Origin: a virus
DNA length: 52,778 nt
Virus record (IMG/VR): IMGVR_UViG_3300008117_000215
Location: 1 to 52,778 of that record
Strand: one strand, 5' to 3'
The position numbers were made by a program, and so were the translations under genes. Below are positions 46,825 to 52,778 of this stretch, piece by piece. Every line of letters starts with the position of its first letter. Position 1 is the first letter of the stretch. Below the pieces are notes generated by a model. The model saw nothing but the letters and a program-made list of their open reading frames with translations. It was not told the DNA's origin and made no database searches.

Positions 46825-47430
46825 TCAGAAGAACAACTCCTCCTGGTAACTGATTAGTTTCTCGTTGAACTTTTCCAGTTCCGCCCAAGCTGTGTCTATA
46901 TCATCTTGGACATCCTCCCGATGGACCCGTAGCACCCATATCGGTTTCTTCGCAAGCCGTGGATCATAACTGATGAAGTCGAGCCATTGCAACGCAGGGT
47001 TGACCATGAAGTAGCACCATATCTGTTCCTTATAGTCGTTTGGTATTTTGCCTTGACGGATGTACTTGATATGCGTCTTGGTCTTGGGGCATTTCACCTC
47101 GACTGCTCCTGTCGTTCCGACATAGCCGTCGGGTGATTGGCACAGGATGGGTAGGCGGTCTGACTGGAGGAAGCCGTAGCGGGTCACGGTAGTACCGGTA
47201 AGGGATTCGTATTCTTTGATGGCTACGGGTTCAAGGTCTATGCCTCGTTGCATCTCCTCGGAGACGAAACCATCTTCGTCGGCGAATCCCGTTTCCGATT
47301 CCGCGATGATTTCGTCAACCAAGGAGAGATTGTCTTTGGCAAGGACTTTTTTCAGTCGTGTGGATGTTATCTTGCCCAGCCGTAGCTGATGCCATTCGTA
47401 TGAGCCTTGCTCAACTTCGTGTATGATCAT
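46825..47430 (-). CDS. YqaJ/lambda-type exonuclease, 201 aa
   Basis: ATG at 47430 preferred over an upstream TTG. YEWHQLRLGKITSTRLKKVL is the family opening. QRGIDLEP, SPDGYV (Asp101) and AVEVKCPKTKTHIKY (Glu111, Lys113) are the PD-(D/E)XK active site; DYKEQIWCYFMV is the conserved helix. These enzymes resect one strand of double-stranded DNA for single-strand annealing recombination. It is followed a few bases downstream by the tRNA-like gene, and the 165-aa protein upstream may be its partner. Confidence 0.92.
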   Translation of the reverse strand: MIIHEVEQGSYEWHQLRLGKITSTRLKKVLAKDNLSLVDEIIAESETGFADEDGFVSEEMQRGIDLEPVAIKEYESLTGTTVTRYGFLQSDRLPILCQSPDGYVGTTGAVEVKCPKTKTHIKYIRQGKIPNDYKEQIWCYFMVNPALQWLDFISYDPRLAKKPIWVLRVHREDVQDDIDTAWAELEKFNEKLISYQEELFF

Positions 47431-47635
47431 AGTCAAGGTTTATCAGGTTTTCGTCGTCTATCGGTGTCAATATGAATGTGTCTTCGAGTTCGATGGCAAC
47501 CATTACGATGCCACCTTCAAGGTATATCAGGTCGTCAACGATGCCGATTTTGTCAAGGTCGATGATGTATACGGCATCTCCTTCGCAGATTTTCTCTTCG
47601 ATGATGATGGAGTATTGTGATGATACGAATGCCAT
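47411..47635 (-). CDS. Small acidic protein, 74 aa
   Basis: Acidic and beta-rich (VYIIDLDKIGIVDDLIYLEG, then MVAIELEDTFILTPIDDENL). Not recognised. It shares one base with the preceding gene and overlaps the exonuclease start by 20 bases, so it belongs to the recombination operon, possibly an inhibitor or accessory to host nucleases. Confidence 0.68.
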   Translation of the reverse strand: MAFVSSQYSIIIEEKICEGDAVYIIDLDKIGIVDDLIYLEGGIVMVAIELEDTFILTPIDDENLINLDYDHTRS

Positions 47636-48132
47636 TACTTTACCTCTCCTTTCCTTTTGTCCTTTGCCTTTACCACATCGGGGTGTCCTTGTTCTTCCTT
47701 GGTCAGGCTAGAATATGTTTTCTTTAGTTCATCCAACGAGACACACGCCATGATGGATGCAATGGCTTTTGCCGGGTCTATCTGTTCGACCTTGGGTAGG
47801 AAGTCCCGGATGCGTAGTGCATCGACTTCTTCACCGAAAGCACGGATGCGACGGGCGTAGATTTGGATTTTGTGTCCGTTCCATTGCTCCACATAGGGTG
47901 TCTTGAGCAGTTTGCTGATGGTCTTTGCGTTGGTCGAGTTGACGATCATCGGCTTGTAATCCTCTTTGAAGTGGATGACCAGTTCATCTTCTTTCTTGCC
48001 TTCCGCGTTCACGATTGTTTCCATTCCGGCGGATTTGATGGTTAGTATCAGTTCTTCTCCCGGTTGTAGCACATATGCCCCTAGGTAGTTCGGGTTCTTG
48101 TAGACCCTCCAGTGTGTGAGTTTATTCTCCAT
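47635..48132 (-). CDS. Recombination-module conserved phage protein, 165 aa
   Basis: MENKLTHWRVYKNPNYLGAY and LQPGEELILTIKSAGMETIV, followed by KPMIVNSTNAKTISKLLKTP and YVEQWNGHKIQIYARRIRAF, is a family I recognise from many phages next to exonuclease or annealing genes, with an OB-like beta barrel expected. Possibly a single-strand-binding or annealing partner of the exonuclease; biochemical role not established. C-terminal extension is Lys-rich and may be a linker. Confidence 0.8.
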   Translation of the reverse strand: MENKLTHWRVYKNPNYLGAYVLQPGEELILTIKSAGMETIVNAEGKKEDELVIHFKEDYKPMIVNSTNAKTISKLLKTPYVEQWNGHKIQIYARRIRAFGEEVDALRIRDFLPKVEQIDPAKAIASIMACVSLDELKKTYSSLTKEEQGHPDVVKAKDKRKGEVK

Positions 48133-48346
48133 TGTCTAATTGATAATTGTTTGATACATATTCAATATCCATGAACGAAAGGTCTTCGTCACGGAGTTCC
48201 TTCATGTTGGTGATGGTATAGGAAACCAGTTCGGCTTCGTGGTGGTTGACTTGGTCATCGTCATGGATGATGAACTCGGCCTGCATGTCTACGGTGAAGT
48301 TTTTGTCAGGGTCGTGTACGAATATGTTAGCAGTTTGCTTTCTCAT
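48122..48346 (-). CDS. Small acidic protein, 74 aa
   Basis: MRKQTANIFVHDPDKNFTVD, then Asp/His-rich (DDDQVNHHEAELVSYTITNM) and ending IEYVSNNYQLDNGE. No known fold. Overlaps both neighbours (11 and 20 bases). Part of the leftward recombination operon. Confidence 0.68.
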   Translation of the reverse strand: MRKQTANIFVHDPDKNFTVDMQAEFIIHDDDQVNHHEAELVSYTITNMKELRDEDLSFMDIEYVSNNYQLDNGE

Positions 48347-48527
48347 GTTTCCTTATGTGTTTGGTGTGTCTGATGTAGTCCTCTTCGCTAGGGTATCCGT
48401 TTTCCGCCCAATACTCTTTCAACGATGCTATCAACATATGGTTGATGCTTCCACGGATCGTTTCGTTCCGTTCCACCTTGACCATGCGACCTTGCATGAT
48501 CTTGCGGTTGTAGTCTTCAATACTCAT
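48327..48527 (-). CDS. Small basic protein, 66 aa
   Basis: MSIEDYNRKIMQGRMVKVER then a hydrophobic-charged helix (MLIASLKEYWAENGYPSEED) and basic C terminus (IRHTKHIRKHEKANC). Small DNA- or RNA-binding protein is plausible; no family. First gene of the leftward operon, with promoter element TACATTTG five bases before its ATG. Confidence 0.68.
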   Translation of the reverse strand: MSIEDYNRKIMQGRMVKVERNETIRGSINHMLIASLKEYWAENGYPSEEDYIRHTKHIRKHEKANC

Positions 48528-48532
48528 GTCGG

Positions 48533-48540
48533 CAAATGTA
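48533..48540 (-). promoter_or_regulatory. Near-leaderless -7 element TACATTTG (leftward)
   Basis: Exact TAnnTTTG on the minus strand, five bases before ATG 48527, with a TTG about 21 bases upstream as a possible -33 element. It faces the rightward promoter at 48642-48649. Confidence 0.62.
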
Positions 48541-48641
48541 ACTAATAAAGTTATGTTTCAGCAAGGTAAAATGTAACATATTGATTTATAGGTTGATTAT
48601 TTTTATATCACATAATTTGTTACACATTTGATTGTTTTGTA

Positions 48642-48649
48642 TATATTTG
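48642..48649 (+). promoter_or_regulatory. -7 element TATATTTG (rightward, regulator gene)
   Basis: Exact TAnnTTTG, seven bases before ATG 48657, with TTTG at 48616-48619 about 22 bases upstream as a -33 element. The two divergent elements are separated by ~100 AT-rich bases that may hold regulator sites. Confidence 0.65.
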
Positions 48650-48656
48650 CCCCACT

Positions 48657-48860
48657 ATGAGAACAAGCGTATTGAATAACCTGGTGACCCGAAGCGGTCA
48701 GACCAGAGACGAGATTGCCCTGAAGATGGGTATTACAAGGATGCAATTGTACAGGTTGCTTACCAATCCAAAAAGGATGCGGATAGACCAGATGTTGCAA
48801 TTGGCACAGATACTTAACAAATCGCCAAGACATATAATATCACTGATAAGATGTTTGTAA
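48657..48860 (+). CDS. XRE/Cro-type regulator, 67 aa
   Basis: A compact HTH (SGQTRDEIALKMGITRMQLY, RLLTNPKRMRIDQMLQLAQI) of the Cro/C1 type, whose length matches a single DNA-binding domain. It faces the recombination operon across a bidirectional promoter and probably represses one or both sides. Without an N-terminal peptidase domain it is more Cro-like than a C1 lysogeny repressor. Confidence 0.88.
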   Translation: MRTSVLNNLVTRSGQTRDEIALKMGITRMQLYRLLTNPKRMRIDQMLQLAQILNKSPRHIISLIRCL

Positions 48861-49168
48861 TAGCAAAAAGCAAGAAGCCGTCTCCCACGGAGATAACCTA
48901 CAAGGAACTAGCCGAATCGCTTCGCAAGAGCCAATATGCCGCTGTGATGGCCATGAACGACCCACTGCTGATGGGAAAGTCTCCCGGTCAAAAGTTGAAG
49001 TGGCAGAAGAAGTGTCTCGATGAGATGCGAAGGGTCAACAGGTGGCTTGAGGACAACAACGAGAAGATTGAGGAGTTCTCCACAATTGAATTTGTAGACA
49101 ACGAGACCATTGAAGAGTGGTCTAAACGCATTAGAAATGGTACTGAAACTATTCTTCCGGGCTTATAA
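48851..49168 (+). CDS. Basic helical protein, 105 aa
   Basis: MFVIAKSKKPSPTEITYKEL then basic helices (GQKLKWQKKCLDEMRRVNRW) and an acidic middle (NNEKIEEFSTIEFVDNETIE). Overlaps the regulator by 10 bases. No family recognised; probably co-expressed regulator partner. Confidence 0.7.
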   Translation: MFVIAKSKKPSPTEITYKELAESLRKSQYAAVMAMNDPLLMGKSPGQKLKWQKKCLDEMRRVNRWLEDNNEKIEEFSTIEFVDNETIEEWSKRIRNGTETILPGL

Positions 49169-49238
49169 GTGGCTCAAGTTCGTTGAATCGGAGCGAATCA
49201 AGACAATGACTGAGGTGGGGAGGCCGACCTCGGTATGA
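49137..49238 (+). CDS. Tiny protein, 33 aa
   Basis: Read by hand: ATG 49137 within the preceding gene, stop TGA overlapping the next ATG (ATGA). MVLKLFFRAYKWLKFVESER, IKTMTEVGRPTSV. An amphipathic basic helix followed by a short tail; plausible as a coupled microprotein but too short to be sure. Confidence 0.4.
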   Translation: MVLKLFFRAYKWLKFVESERIKTMTEVGRPTSV

Positions 49239-50089
49239 GGGTTATTTGTTGGTGGAGTGGAGGCATAACCTCGGCAGTTGCTTGTAAGATAGCGCAGGAC
49301 TTATGGGGCGATGCTTGTGAGTTCATCATGATGGATACCATGAATGAGGACGATGATACCTATAGGTTCAAGTCTGATTGCGAGAAGTGGTATGGCAAAC
49401 CCATCCAAGTCATAAAGACCGGCAAGTTCGATTCAATAGAATCCGTATGGAGGAAGTTCAACTCTCTTAATGTGGCAACCGGTGCGATATGCAGTTATGA
49501 ATTGAAGAGGGTTGTAAGGGAAAGGTGGCAGAGGGAAAACCAATACGATTATCAGGTATTCGGTTTCGAGTTTGAAAAGAAGGAGTTCAATCGAGCCATG
49601 TCCATGAAGCTTAATCATCCCAAGACCAAACCTGTATTTCCGCTGATCATGATGGGTATGGACAAAACCGATTGTATCGAATACGTCAAAAATGTCGGAA
49701 TTGAAATACCCAGAATGTACATGTATGGGTTCCAAAACAACAATTGCTTTAAGACCGGATGTATTCAAGGAGGGATAGGTTACTGGCAGAAGATGAGACG
49801 GGAGTTCCCGGACAAGTTCGATAGGATGGCGTTGCTTGAACATGAACTTACCGATGCCAAAGGACAGCCTGTGACAATGCTAAAGGATCAGAGCAATCAT
49901 GCTGTAGAGACAGGAAACAAGCTTGTCTTCCTCAAGAAACATCCATCGTATCCAGACTTGAAGTGTATTGATGACATGCCAGAACGAAAGGTTCAACCTC
50001 TTATGGAATGCAATGGATTTTGCGGTGTGAACGATATGAATCCAAAGAATGAAACCACATATCAATTGAACTTTGACTATGAGGAATAA
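49235..50089 (+). CDS. PAPS-reductase-like PP-loop protein, 284 aa
   Basis: The nucleotide-binding PP-loop CWWSGGITSAVACK is at residues 5-18. A strand-turn after it (IMMDTMNEDDDTYRFKSDCE) fits adenine-nucleotide alpha hydrolases. The later Cys residues NCFKTGCIQGG and ECNGFCG could bind a cluster or zinc. Phage members of this family are often annotated as PAPS reductase family but their substrate is not known; roles in tRNA or DNA modification (as in DndC) have been proposed. Full length. Confidence 0.85.
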   Translation: MRVICWWSGGITSAVACKIAQDLWGDACEFIMMDTMNEDDDTYRFKSDCEKWYGKPIQVIKTGKFDSIESVWRKFNSLNVATGAICSYELKRVVRERWQRENQYDYQVFGFEFEKKEFNRAMSMKLNHPKTKPVFPLIMMGMDKTDCIEYVKNVGIEIPRMYMYGFQNNNCFKTGCIQGGIGYWQKMRREFPDKFDRMALLEHELTDAKGQPVTMLKDQSNHAVETGNKLVFLKKHPSYPDLKCIDDMPERKVQPLMECNGFCGVNDMNPKNETTYQLNFDYEE

Positions 50090-50339
50090 GAACTCTTTAC
50101 ATCTGTTTTTTACAGGTTATATTCAGGTATTCTTTGTATCACTGAACTTATGTTTCCTTATCAATAGGATGTACATAGGAGTCCTGTTGGCTTCATTTAT
50201 GATAAGTTTCATATGGTCTTTCAATGTGAAAAAAATTGTATTCGGTTCAACCTTGGACCGGGTATCCTATTCGTTGGGTGCTGCCTTTGGTAGTTTGTCA
50301 GGCATATGGTCTGAATCATTCATAACCGCGATACTATGA
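50079..50339 (+). CDS. Small membrane protein, 86 aa
   Basis: Start taken at ATG 50079 (MRNKNSLHLFFTGYIQVFFV). Two to three hydrophobic segments (LCFLINRMYIGVLLASFMIS) with a KKIVFGSTLDRVSYSLGAAF segment recognised in other phages' membrane proteins. Overlaps the PP-loop gene by 11 bases and the next gene by four bases. Function unknown. Confidence 0.8.
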   Translation: MRNKNSLHLFFTGYIQVFFVSLNLCFLINRMYIGVLLASFMISFIWSFNVKKIVFGSTLDRVSYSLGAAFGSLSGIWSESFITAIL

Positions 50340-50500
50340 TTAAACAACCTTATATCCTTATTTTCTTTGCCCTGTTGTTGGCTTTGTCAACGGCGATGAT
50401 TATCCTTGGCTACAGCAGATGGTGGTATGTAGGACTGGTGATTGGCTTCTACGGAACAGTCATTGCATTCCTGCACTGGATCAGTCCTCCTGAGGATTGA
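50336..50500 (+). CDS. Membrane microprotein, 54 aa
   Basis: Read by hand from the ATGA overlap: MIKQPYILIFFALLLALSTA, MIILGYSRWWYVGLVIGFYG, TVIAFLHWISPPED. Two membrane helices. Its stop (50498-50500) abuts the stop of the convergent minus-strand gene at 50501, so transcripts meet here with no terminator hairpin visible. Confidence 0.75.
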   Translation: MIKQPYILIFFALLLALSTAMIILGYSRWWYVGLVIGFYGTVIAFLHWISPPED

Positions 50501-50844
50501 CTACCTCTTGAGTGGTATGTAGTAACCGCCTTGGATGGTCTTGTTCCACGGATCGTATGATCCGAATATGACATTGTCTTTTTTGTTCCGGTAACCTATA
50601 GAAGGAGCAACCCCAATGCCATTGCCAAAAGTAGCAATACCTCCAAACAATACTTGACCTCGTTTTTCCGCATGTGTATGTGGCCAGGAGGAAGCTGGAA
50701 TGTCTGCGCCGGTAGGTTCACAATGACTGTGTCCTGCGATATTACGGTATCGGAACCGAACAGCACTCCAGTCCTCCTGAGATCTATGTATATGCCCACG
50801 AACGCAACGATGGCGACAAGGGCGAGAATGTTGTTGAACTTCAT
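50501..50844 (-). pseudogene. TM-anchored protein with frameshift, spanin-like
   Basis: The gene starts at ATG 50844 (overlapping the previous stop as ATGA) with a membrane segment (FNNILALVAIVAFVGIYIDL) and a periplasmic linker (DTVIVNLPAQTFQLPPGHIH). After an AAAAA run in this frame it ends at 50596 in a Leu-rich tail unlike protein. The -1 frame instead reads KRGQVLFGGIATFGNGIGVA then PSIGYRNKKDNVIFGSYDPW to a stop at 50501, a convincing protein end. One A missing from the run explains it (assembly error or mutation). Confidence 0.65.
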
Positions 50845-51005
50845 GAAATCTTCTGCCATCCGGTTCGGATACCGACCAGACCCATAGCTGTCAGGATAAG
50901 TTCTATGGCTTTGGTAATGTCACCGGTCTTCCAATAGTGCATCAGACCAAGTAATGTGAGGCCGGCTGCGGCCCAGATGGTTTTTGATTCGTACCAGTTT
51001 TTCAT
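50841..51005 (-). CDS. Single-TM holin-like protein, 54 aa
   Basis: Read by hand: MKNWYESKTIWAAAGLTLLG, LMHYWKTGDITKAIELILTA, MGLVGIRTGWQKIS. An N-terminal soluble start, a hydrophobic segment and a second weaker one; the form resembles small phage membrane proteins with a GDITKAIE turn. It is followed at once (ATGA) by the frameshifted TM gene. It may be a second holin-type protein. Confidence 0.72.
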   Translation of the reverse strand: MKNWYESKTIWAAAGLTLLGLMHYWKTGDITKAIELILTAMGLVGIRTGWQKIS

Positions 51006-51006
51006 G

Positions 51007-51555
51007 TCAGTTGCAGTTGTTTAGCCAAGGCGCACGGGTTCCAGCGGTGAACCTTACGGGCTTGGAGTTATACCAAATGGATTTTTGTCGCAAGGTATCC
51101 CGCTGTATGTACCTTACATATATGTCGTAGGTGTATCCGGGCCATACGGTACAGCCTGATCCCAATGTGTAATAGTAAGCGTTGGTAGAACTGACCGACC
51201 CACCTGTTTCACATCCGTTGGTATGACCGATATTGTCAAAACTGATGTAGTAGTATCTGGCTATGGTAAAGCAGGTGTCCGTTACCGGATTGAATCCGGG
51301 TTGTGCGTCCCATCTGAATATAACCGCGCCGCACAGGGTGGTATCGACGGTTATGTTGAAGTCCTTGTCTGTTACGGTTTCAACGGGATATACAGGATAG
51401 TTGGCGCACGGGTTGGTATTCTGATTGCCGTTGCCGTTGCCGTTGCCACCCCTGCGTTCATTGGATTGTTTCTGTTTAACCTTGACCGGTTTGACTTCCT
51501 CTGGTTCCTCGCATCCTAGTGCGAAGACAAGCAGTAGTGGGATAAGTGTTCTCAT
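51007..51555 (-). CDS. Surface lipoprotein, 182 aa
   Basis: The lipobox LVFALGC (MRTLIPLLLVFALGC) makes a lipidated Cys15. A charged linker rich in Lys/Gln is followed by GGNGNGNGNQNTNP and a fibronectin-like beta domain (TVDTTLCGAVIFRWDAQPGF, YYYISFDNIGHTNG) with paired Cys residues. A cell-surface or virion-associated protein binding host glycan or protein is plausible. It overlaps the coiled-coil gene by four bases. Confidence 0.8.
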   Translation of the reverse strand: MRTLIPLLLVFALGCEEPEEVKPVKVKQKQSNERRGGNGNGNGNQNTNPCANYPVYPVETVTDKDFNITVDTTLCGAVIFRWDAQPGFNPVTDTCFTIARYYYISFDNIGHTNGCETGGSVSSTNAYYYTLGSGCTVWPGYTYDIYVRYIQRDTLRQKSIWYNSKPVRFTAGTRAPWLNNCN

Positions 51556-52432
51556 CGTTTTTCGGATATTTGGGTTTTATCGACTCGGTCTCGTAGGCGG
51601 TTGATTTCGTCCTTGTTGTTGTCAAGTTGGTTCTCATGCTTGATGACCAGCTTGTGCATCTCTTTGACGGTGTCACGCAGGTCCATAAACTGCAATAGGC
51701 TTGAATAGCGGCTACATTACCAGGAATTGAAACATCTGGATTTGTTGTCGTAAATGTAAATCTTGGATCTACAGCTACAACGAATTCAGGACCCATTACA
51801 TCAAAGGTGGGTATAACCGTATCCGTCTGAGGCACTATTGTTTCATAGCATGTTTTAGTACACAAACTCTTCCAATTCAGAATAACAGGATCAGCTAAAT
51901 CATTTAGTATATTGAATACAGGGTCGTTTGTTCCATAATACCATACGATTATCTCGTAAGAAGTTCCTAAGGCTGAATCGTTTGTATATGGCGTATTGGT
52001 ATTACATCCTGCACTTGCGAATTCAGATTGATAGTTAGTTTCAAAATCAACACCATTTATCGTCCATCCAGTGAAATCAGATGCAGTTCCTTGATAACTT
52101 CCAATTATAGCATACCTGAAGTTATCACAACAACTCACATCGAACAACTGCTTCAGTCCCAGGTTCGCATCATACCCTTGGTAGTTGGACGGCACGATTC
52201 GGTCCACTACCGATAGAAGCTCTGGTGAAAGTTTCGGTGAGGCGAAGGTCGAATAGTCCTCGATCACTTTGGTCATCTCCAGTCCGAACTTGTCCGTTAC
52301 CCACTGATGCAGTCCGGGAGACATCGGAGTACCTGAAAAGTAGCAAAGGTTTTCAAGTCGGTCTTTGAGTTCAAGTTTGTACTCAGCAGGAGCGAGCCAG
52401 TTCAGTATGTAGTCGATGAGGATTGGGTTCAT
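51476..52432 (-). CDS. Tail-associated protein, up to 318 aa (C-terminal limit uncertain)
   Basis: Start chosen at MNPILIDYILNWLAPAEYKL (52432, ATGA with the upstream gene). The first ~95 residues are helical and acidic; ~100-240 is beta-rich with several Cys (CCDNFRYAIIGSYQGTASD; KSLCTKTCYETIVPQTD). From about residue 245 the sequence overlaps the coiled-coil gene and reads poorly (Ser, Thr and Arg repeats), so the real protein may end near 51690 or involve a frameshift. A tail or baseplate-type role is inferred from its place next to virion genes. Confidence 0.6.
   Translation of the reverse strand: MNPILIDYILNWLAPAEYKLELKDRLENLCYFSGTPMSPGLHQWVTDKFGLEMTKVIEDYSTFASPKLSPELLSVVDRIVPSNYQGYDANLGLKQLFDVSCCDNFRYAIIGSYQGTASDFTGWTINGVDFETNYQSEFASAGCNTNTPYTNDSALGTSYEIIVWYYGTNDPVFNILNDLADPVILNWKSLCTKTCYETIVPQTDTVIPTFDVMGPEFVVAVDPRFTFTTTNPDVSIPGNVAAIQAYCSLWTCVTPSKRCTSWSSSMRTNLTTTRTKSTAYETESIKPKYPKNDENTYPTTACLRTRMRGTRGSQTGQG
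51552..51686 (-). CDS. Small coiled-coil protein, 44 aa
   Basis: Read by hand: MDLRDTVKEMHKLVIKHENQ, LDNNKDEINRLRDRVDKTQI, SEKR. A single heptad-rich helix. Coupled to the lipoprotein gene by ATGA. It lies in another frame within the end of the 318-aa gene, so one of the two reading frames there is not translated as drawn. Confidence 0.65.
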   Translation of the reverse strand: MDLRDTVKEMHKLVIKHENQLDNNKDEINRLRDRVDKTQISEKR

Positions 52433-52683
52433 GGATTCTGTGTTGGAGGAAACCATCCGTTGGCTTCCATGTATGCTTGGTCTTTGAGTTCTGTTACTTC
52501 TGTTGGAGTCAGCTTGTCTGTCTCATCTTCGGGAACCATCAGTGCTGATTCAGGTGCGTTTGTATACGATACGATCCATCCGAACCAATATTCTGTTGAG
52601 CCTTGCTGACAGCCAAGATTTCTAGCGATTTCATAGGTTCGGTCTTTAGCGGCTTGTTCGGTGGGGAAGATTAGGTAAAGCAT
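52429..52683 (-). CDS. Small phage protein, 84 aa
   Basis: MLYLIFPTEQAAKDRTYEIA, then GCQQGSTEYWFGWIVSYTNA and a Thr/Glu-rich end (DKLTPTEVTELKDQAYMEAN). Resembles small tail-fibre assembly or accessory proteins by position. It overlaps the Gly-rich protein's stop (TAATG) and the next gene (ATGA). Not recognised as a family. Confidence 0.7.
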   Translation of the reverse strand: MLYLIFPTEQAAKDRTYEIARNLGCQQGSTEYWFGWIVSYTNAPESALMVPEDETDKLTPTEVTELKDQAYMEANGWFPPTQNP

Positions 52684-52778
52684 TATGGATAGATATTATA
52701 ATAACCGTTTATATTCGTTTCCATTCCTGCTACATTTGAAGCCTGATCTGATGGATAAATAATAAATTCACTAGCATA
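52683..52778 (-). CDS. C-terminal 31 codons of the Gly-rich virion protein (partial; continues at position 624)
   Basis: Minus strand from 52778 to the stop at 52683: YASEFIIYPSDQASNVAGME then TNINGYYNIYP. No start codon lies inside the window. The frame continues exactly from the reading frame that runs off position 1, so both ends are one 239-residue protein whose last 31 residues form a Gly- and Tyr-containing beta-like cap. Confidence 0.75.
   Translation of the reverse strand, partial: YASEFIIYPSDQASNVAGMETNINGYYNIYP

Noticed and set aside
50590-50680. Programmed -1 frameshift in the membrane gene
   Set aside because: The A5 run (CGG AAA AAC) is not a canonical slippery heptamer (it lacks XXX before YYYZ), and no strong downstream hairpin is evident; a simple indel is more likely.
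1-52778. CRISPR array or insertion sequence
   Set aside because: No regularly spaced 25-40 bp direct repeats and no transposase-like gene were seen; the only repeats found are iterons, short leaders and a 13-bp pair.

Overview
The window looks like one complete, circularly permuted genome of a tailed phage (about 52.8 kb) infecting a Bacteroidetes host. The two edge-truncated reading frames on the minus strand (52778 down to 52683, and 624 down to 1) join in the same frame across the ends, giving one 239-residue protein. The host guess rests on repeated TAnnTTTG -7 elements (the Bacteroides/Flavobacterium promoter type), absence of Shine-Dalgarno sites at most genes, a DUF3127 single-strand-binding-like protein, and a BT4734/VirE-type primase-helicase.

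Layout. Minus strand, 33.3 kb down to 0: a nearly unbroken virion and packaging block. It starts with small early-type genes (33.3-29.6 kb: RHH protein, DUF3127 protein, sulfotransferase-like protein, coiled-coil/TM pair). A C5 cytosine methyltransferase follows, disrupted by a frameshifting deletion and by a nested HNH endonuclease gene. Then come the large terminase, a DUF1599/NMAD1 protein, the portal, a lysis cassette (M15 peptidase, holin-like, spanin-like), a run of tiny lysine-rich proteins, scaffold, major capsid protein, auxiliary capsid protein, ring/tail-tubular-like proteins, a 1939-residue giant tail protein, and tail-fibre proteins including a glycine-rich one. No tape measure, sheath or tube gene is recognisable, so a short-tailed (podovirus-like) virion is the best inference.

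Plus strand, 33.4-45.6 kb: VRR-NUC nuclease, an AT-rich HNH insertion, the primase-helicase, then a non-coding region at 37.1-37.6 kb. That region has eleven GTGGTAA-type iterons around an AT-rich core, and strand base skew flips there, so it is a probable origin. Next is an ArdA-headed cassette of about thirteen small unknown genes with hairpin leaders and, unusually, strong GGAGG ribosome sites. A serine recombinase, a glycosyltransferase, a HExxH protein and a metallophosphoesterase complete this arm.

Minus strand, 48.5-45.6 kb: a recombination block with a YqaJ/lambda-type exonuclease, a partner protein and a tRNA-like gene with an enlarged D arm. Plus strand, 48.6-50.5 kb: an XRE-type regulator facing that block across a 130-bp divergent promoter region, a PAPS-reductase-like PP-loop protein and small membrane proteins. 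Minus strand, 52.8-50.5 kb: small tail, lipoprotein and membrane genes, one frameshifted.

The most unusual points are the HNH gene nested in a methyltransferase frame that stays open throughout, the iteron cluster, promoter elements placed 4-7 bases before start codons, the hairpin-led anti-restriction cassette, and the odd tRNA. No searches or folding programs were run; family names come from motif recognition.
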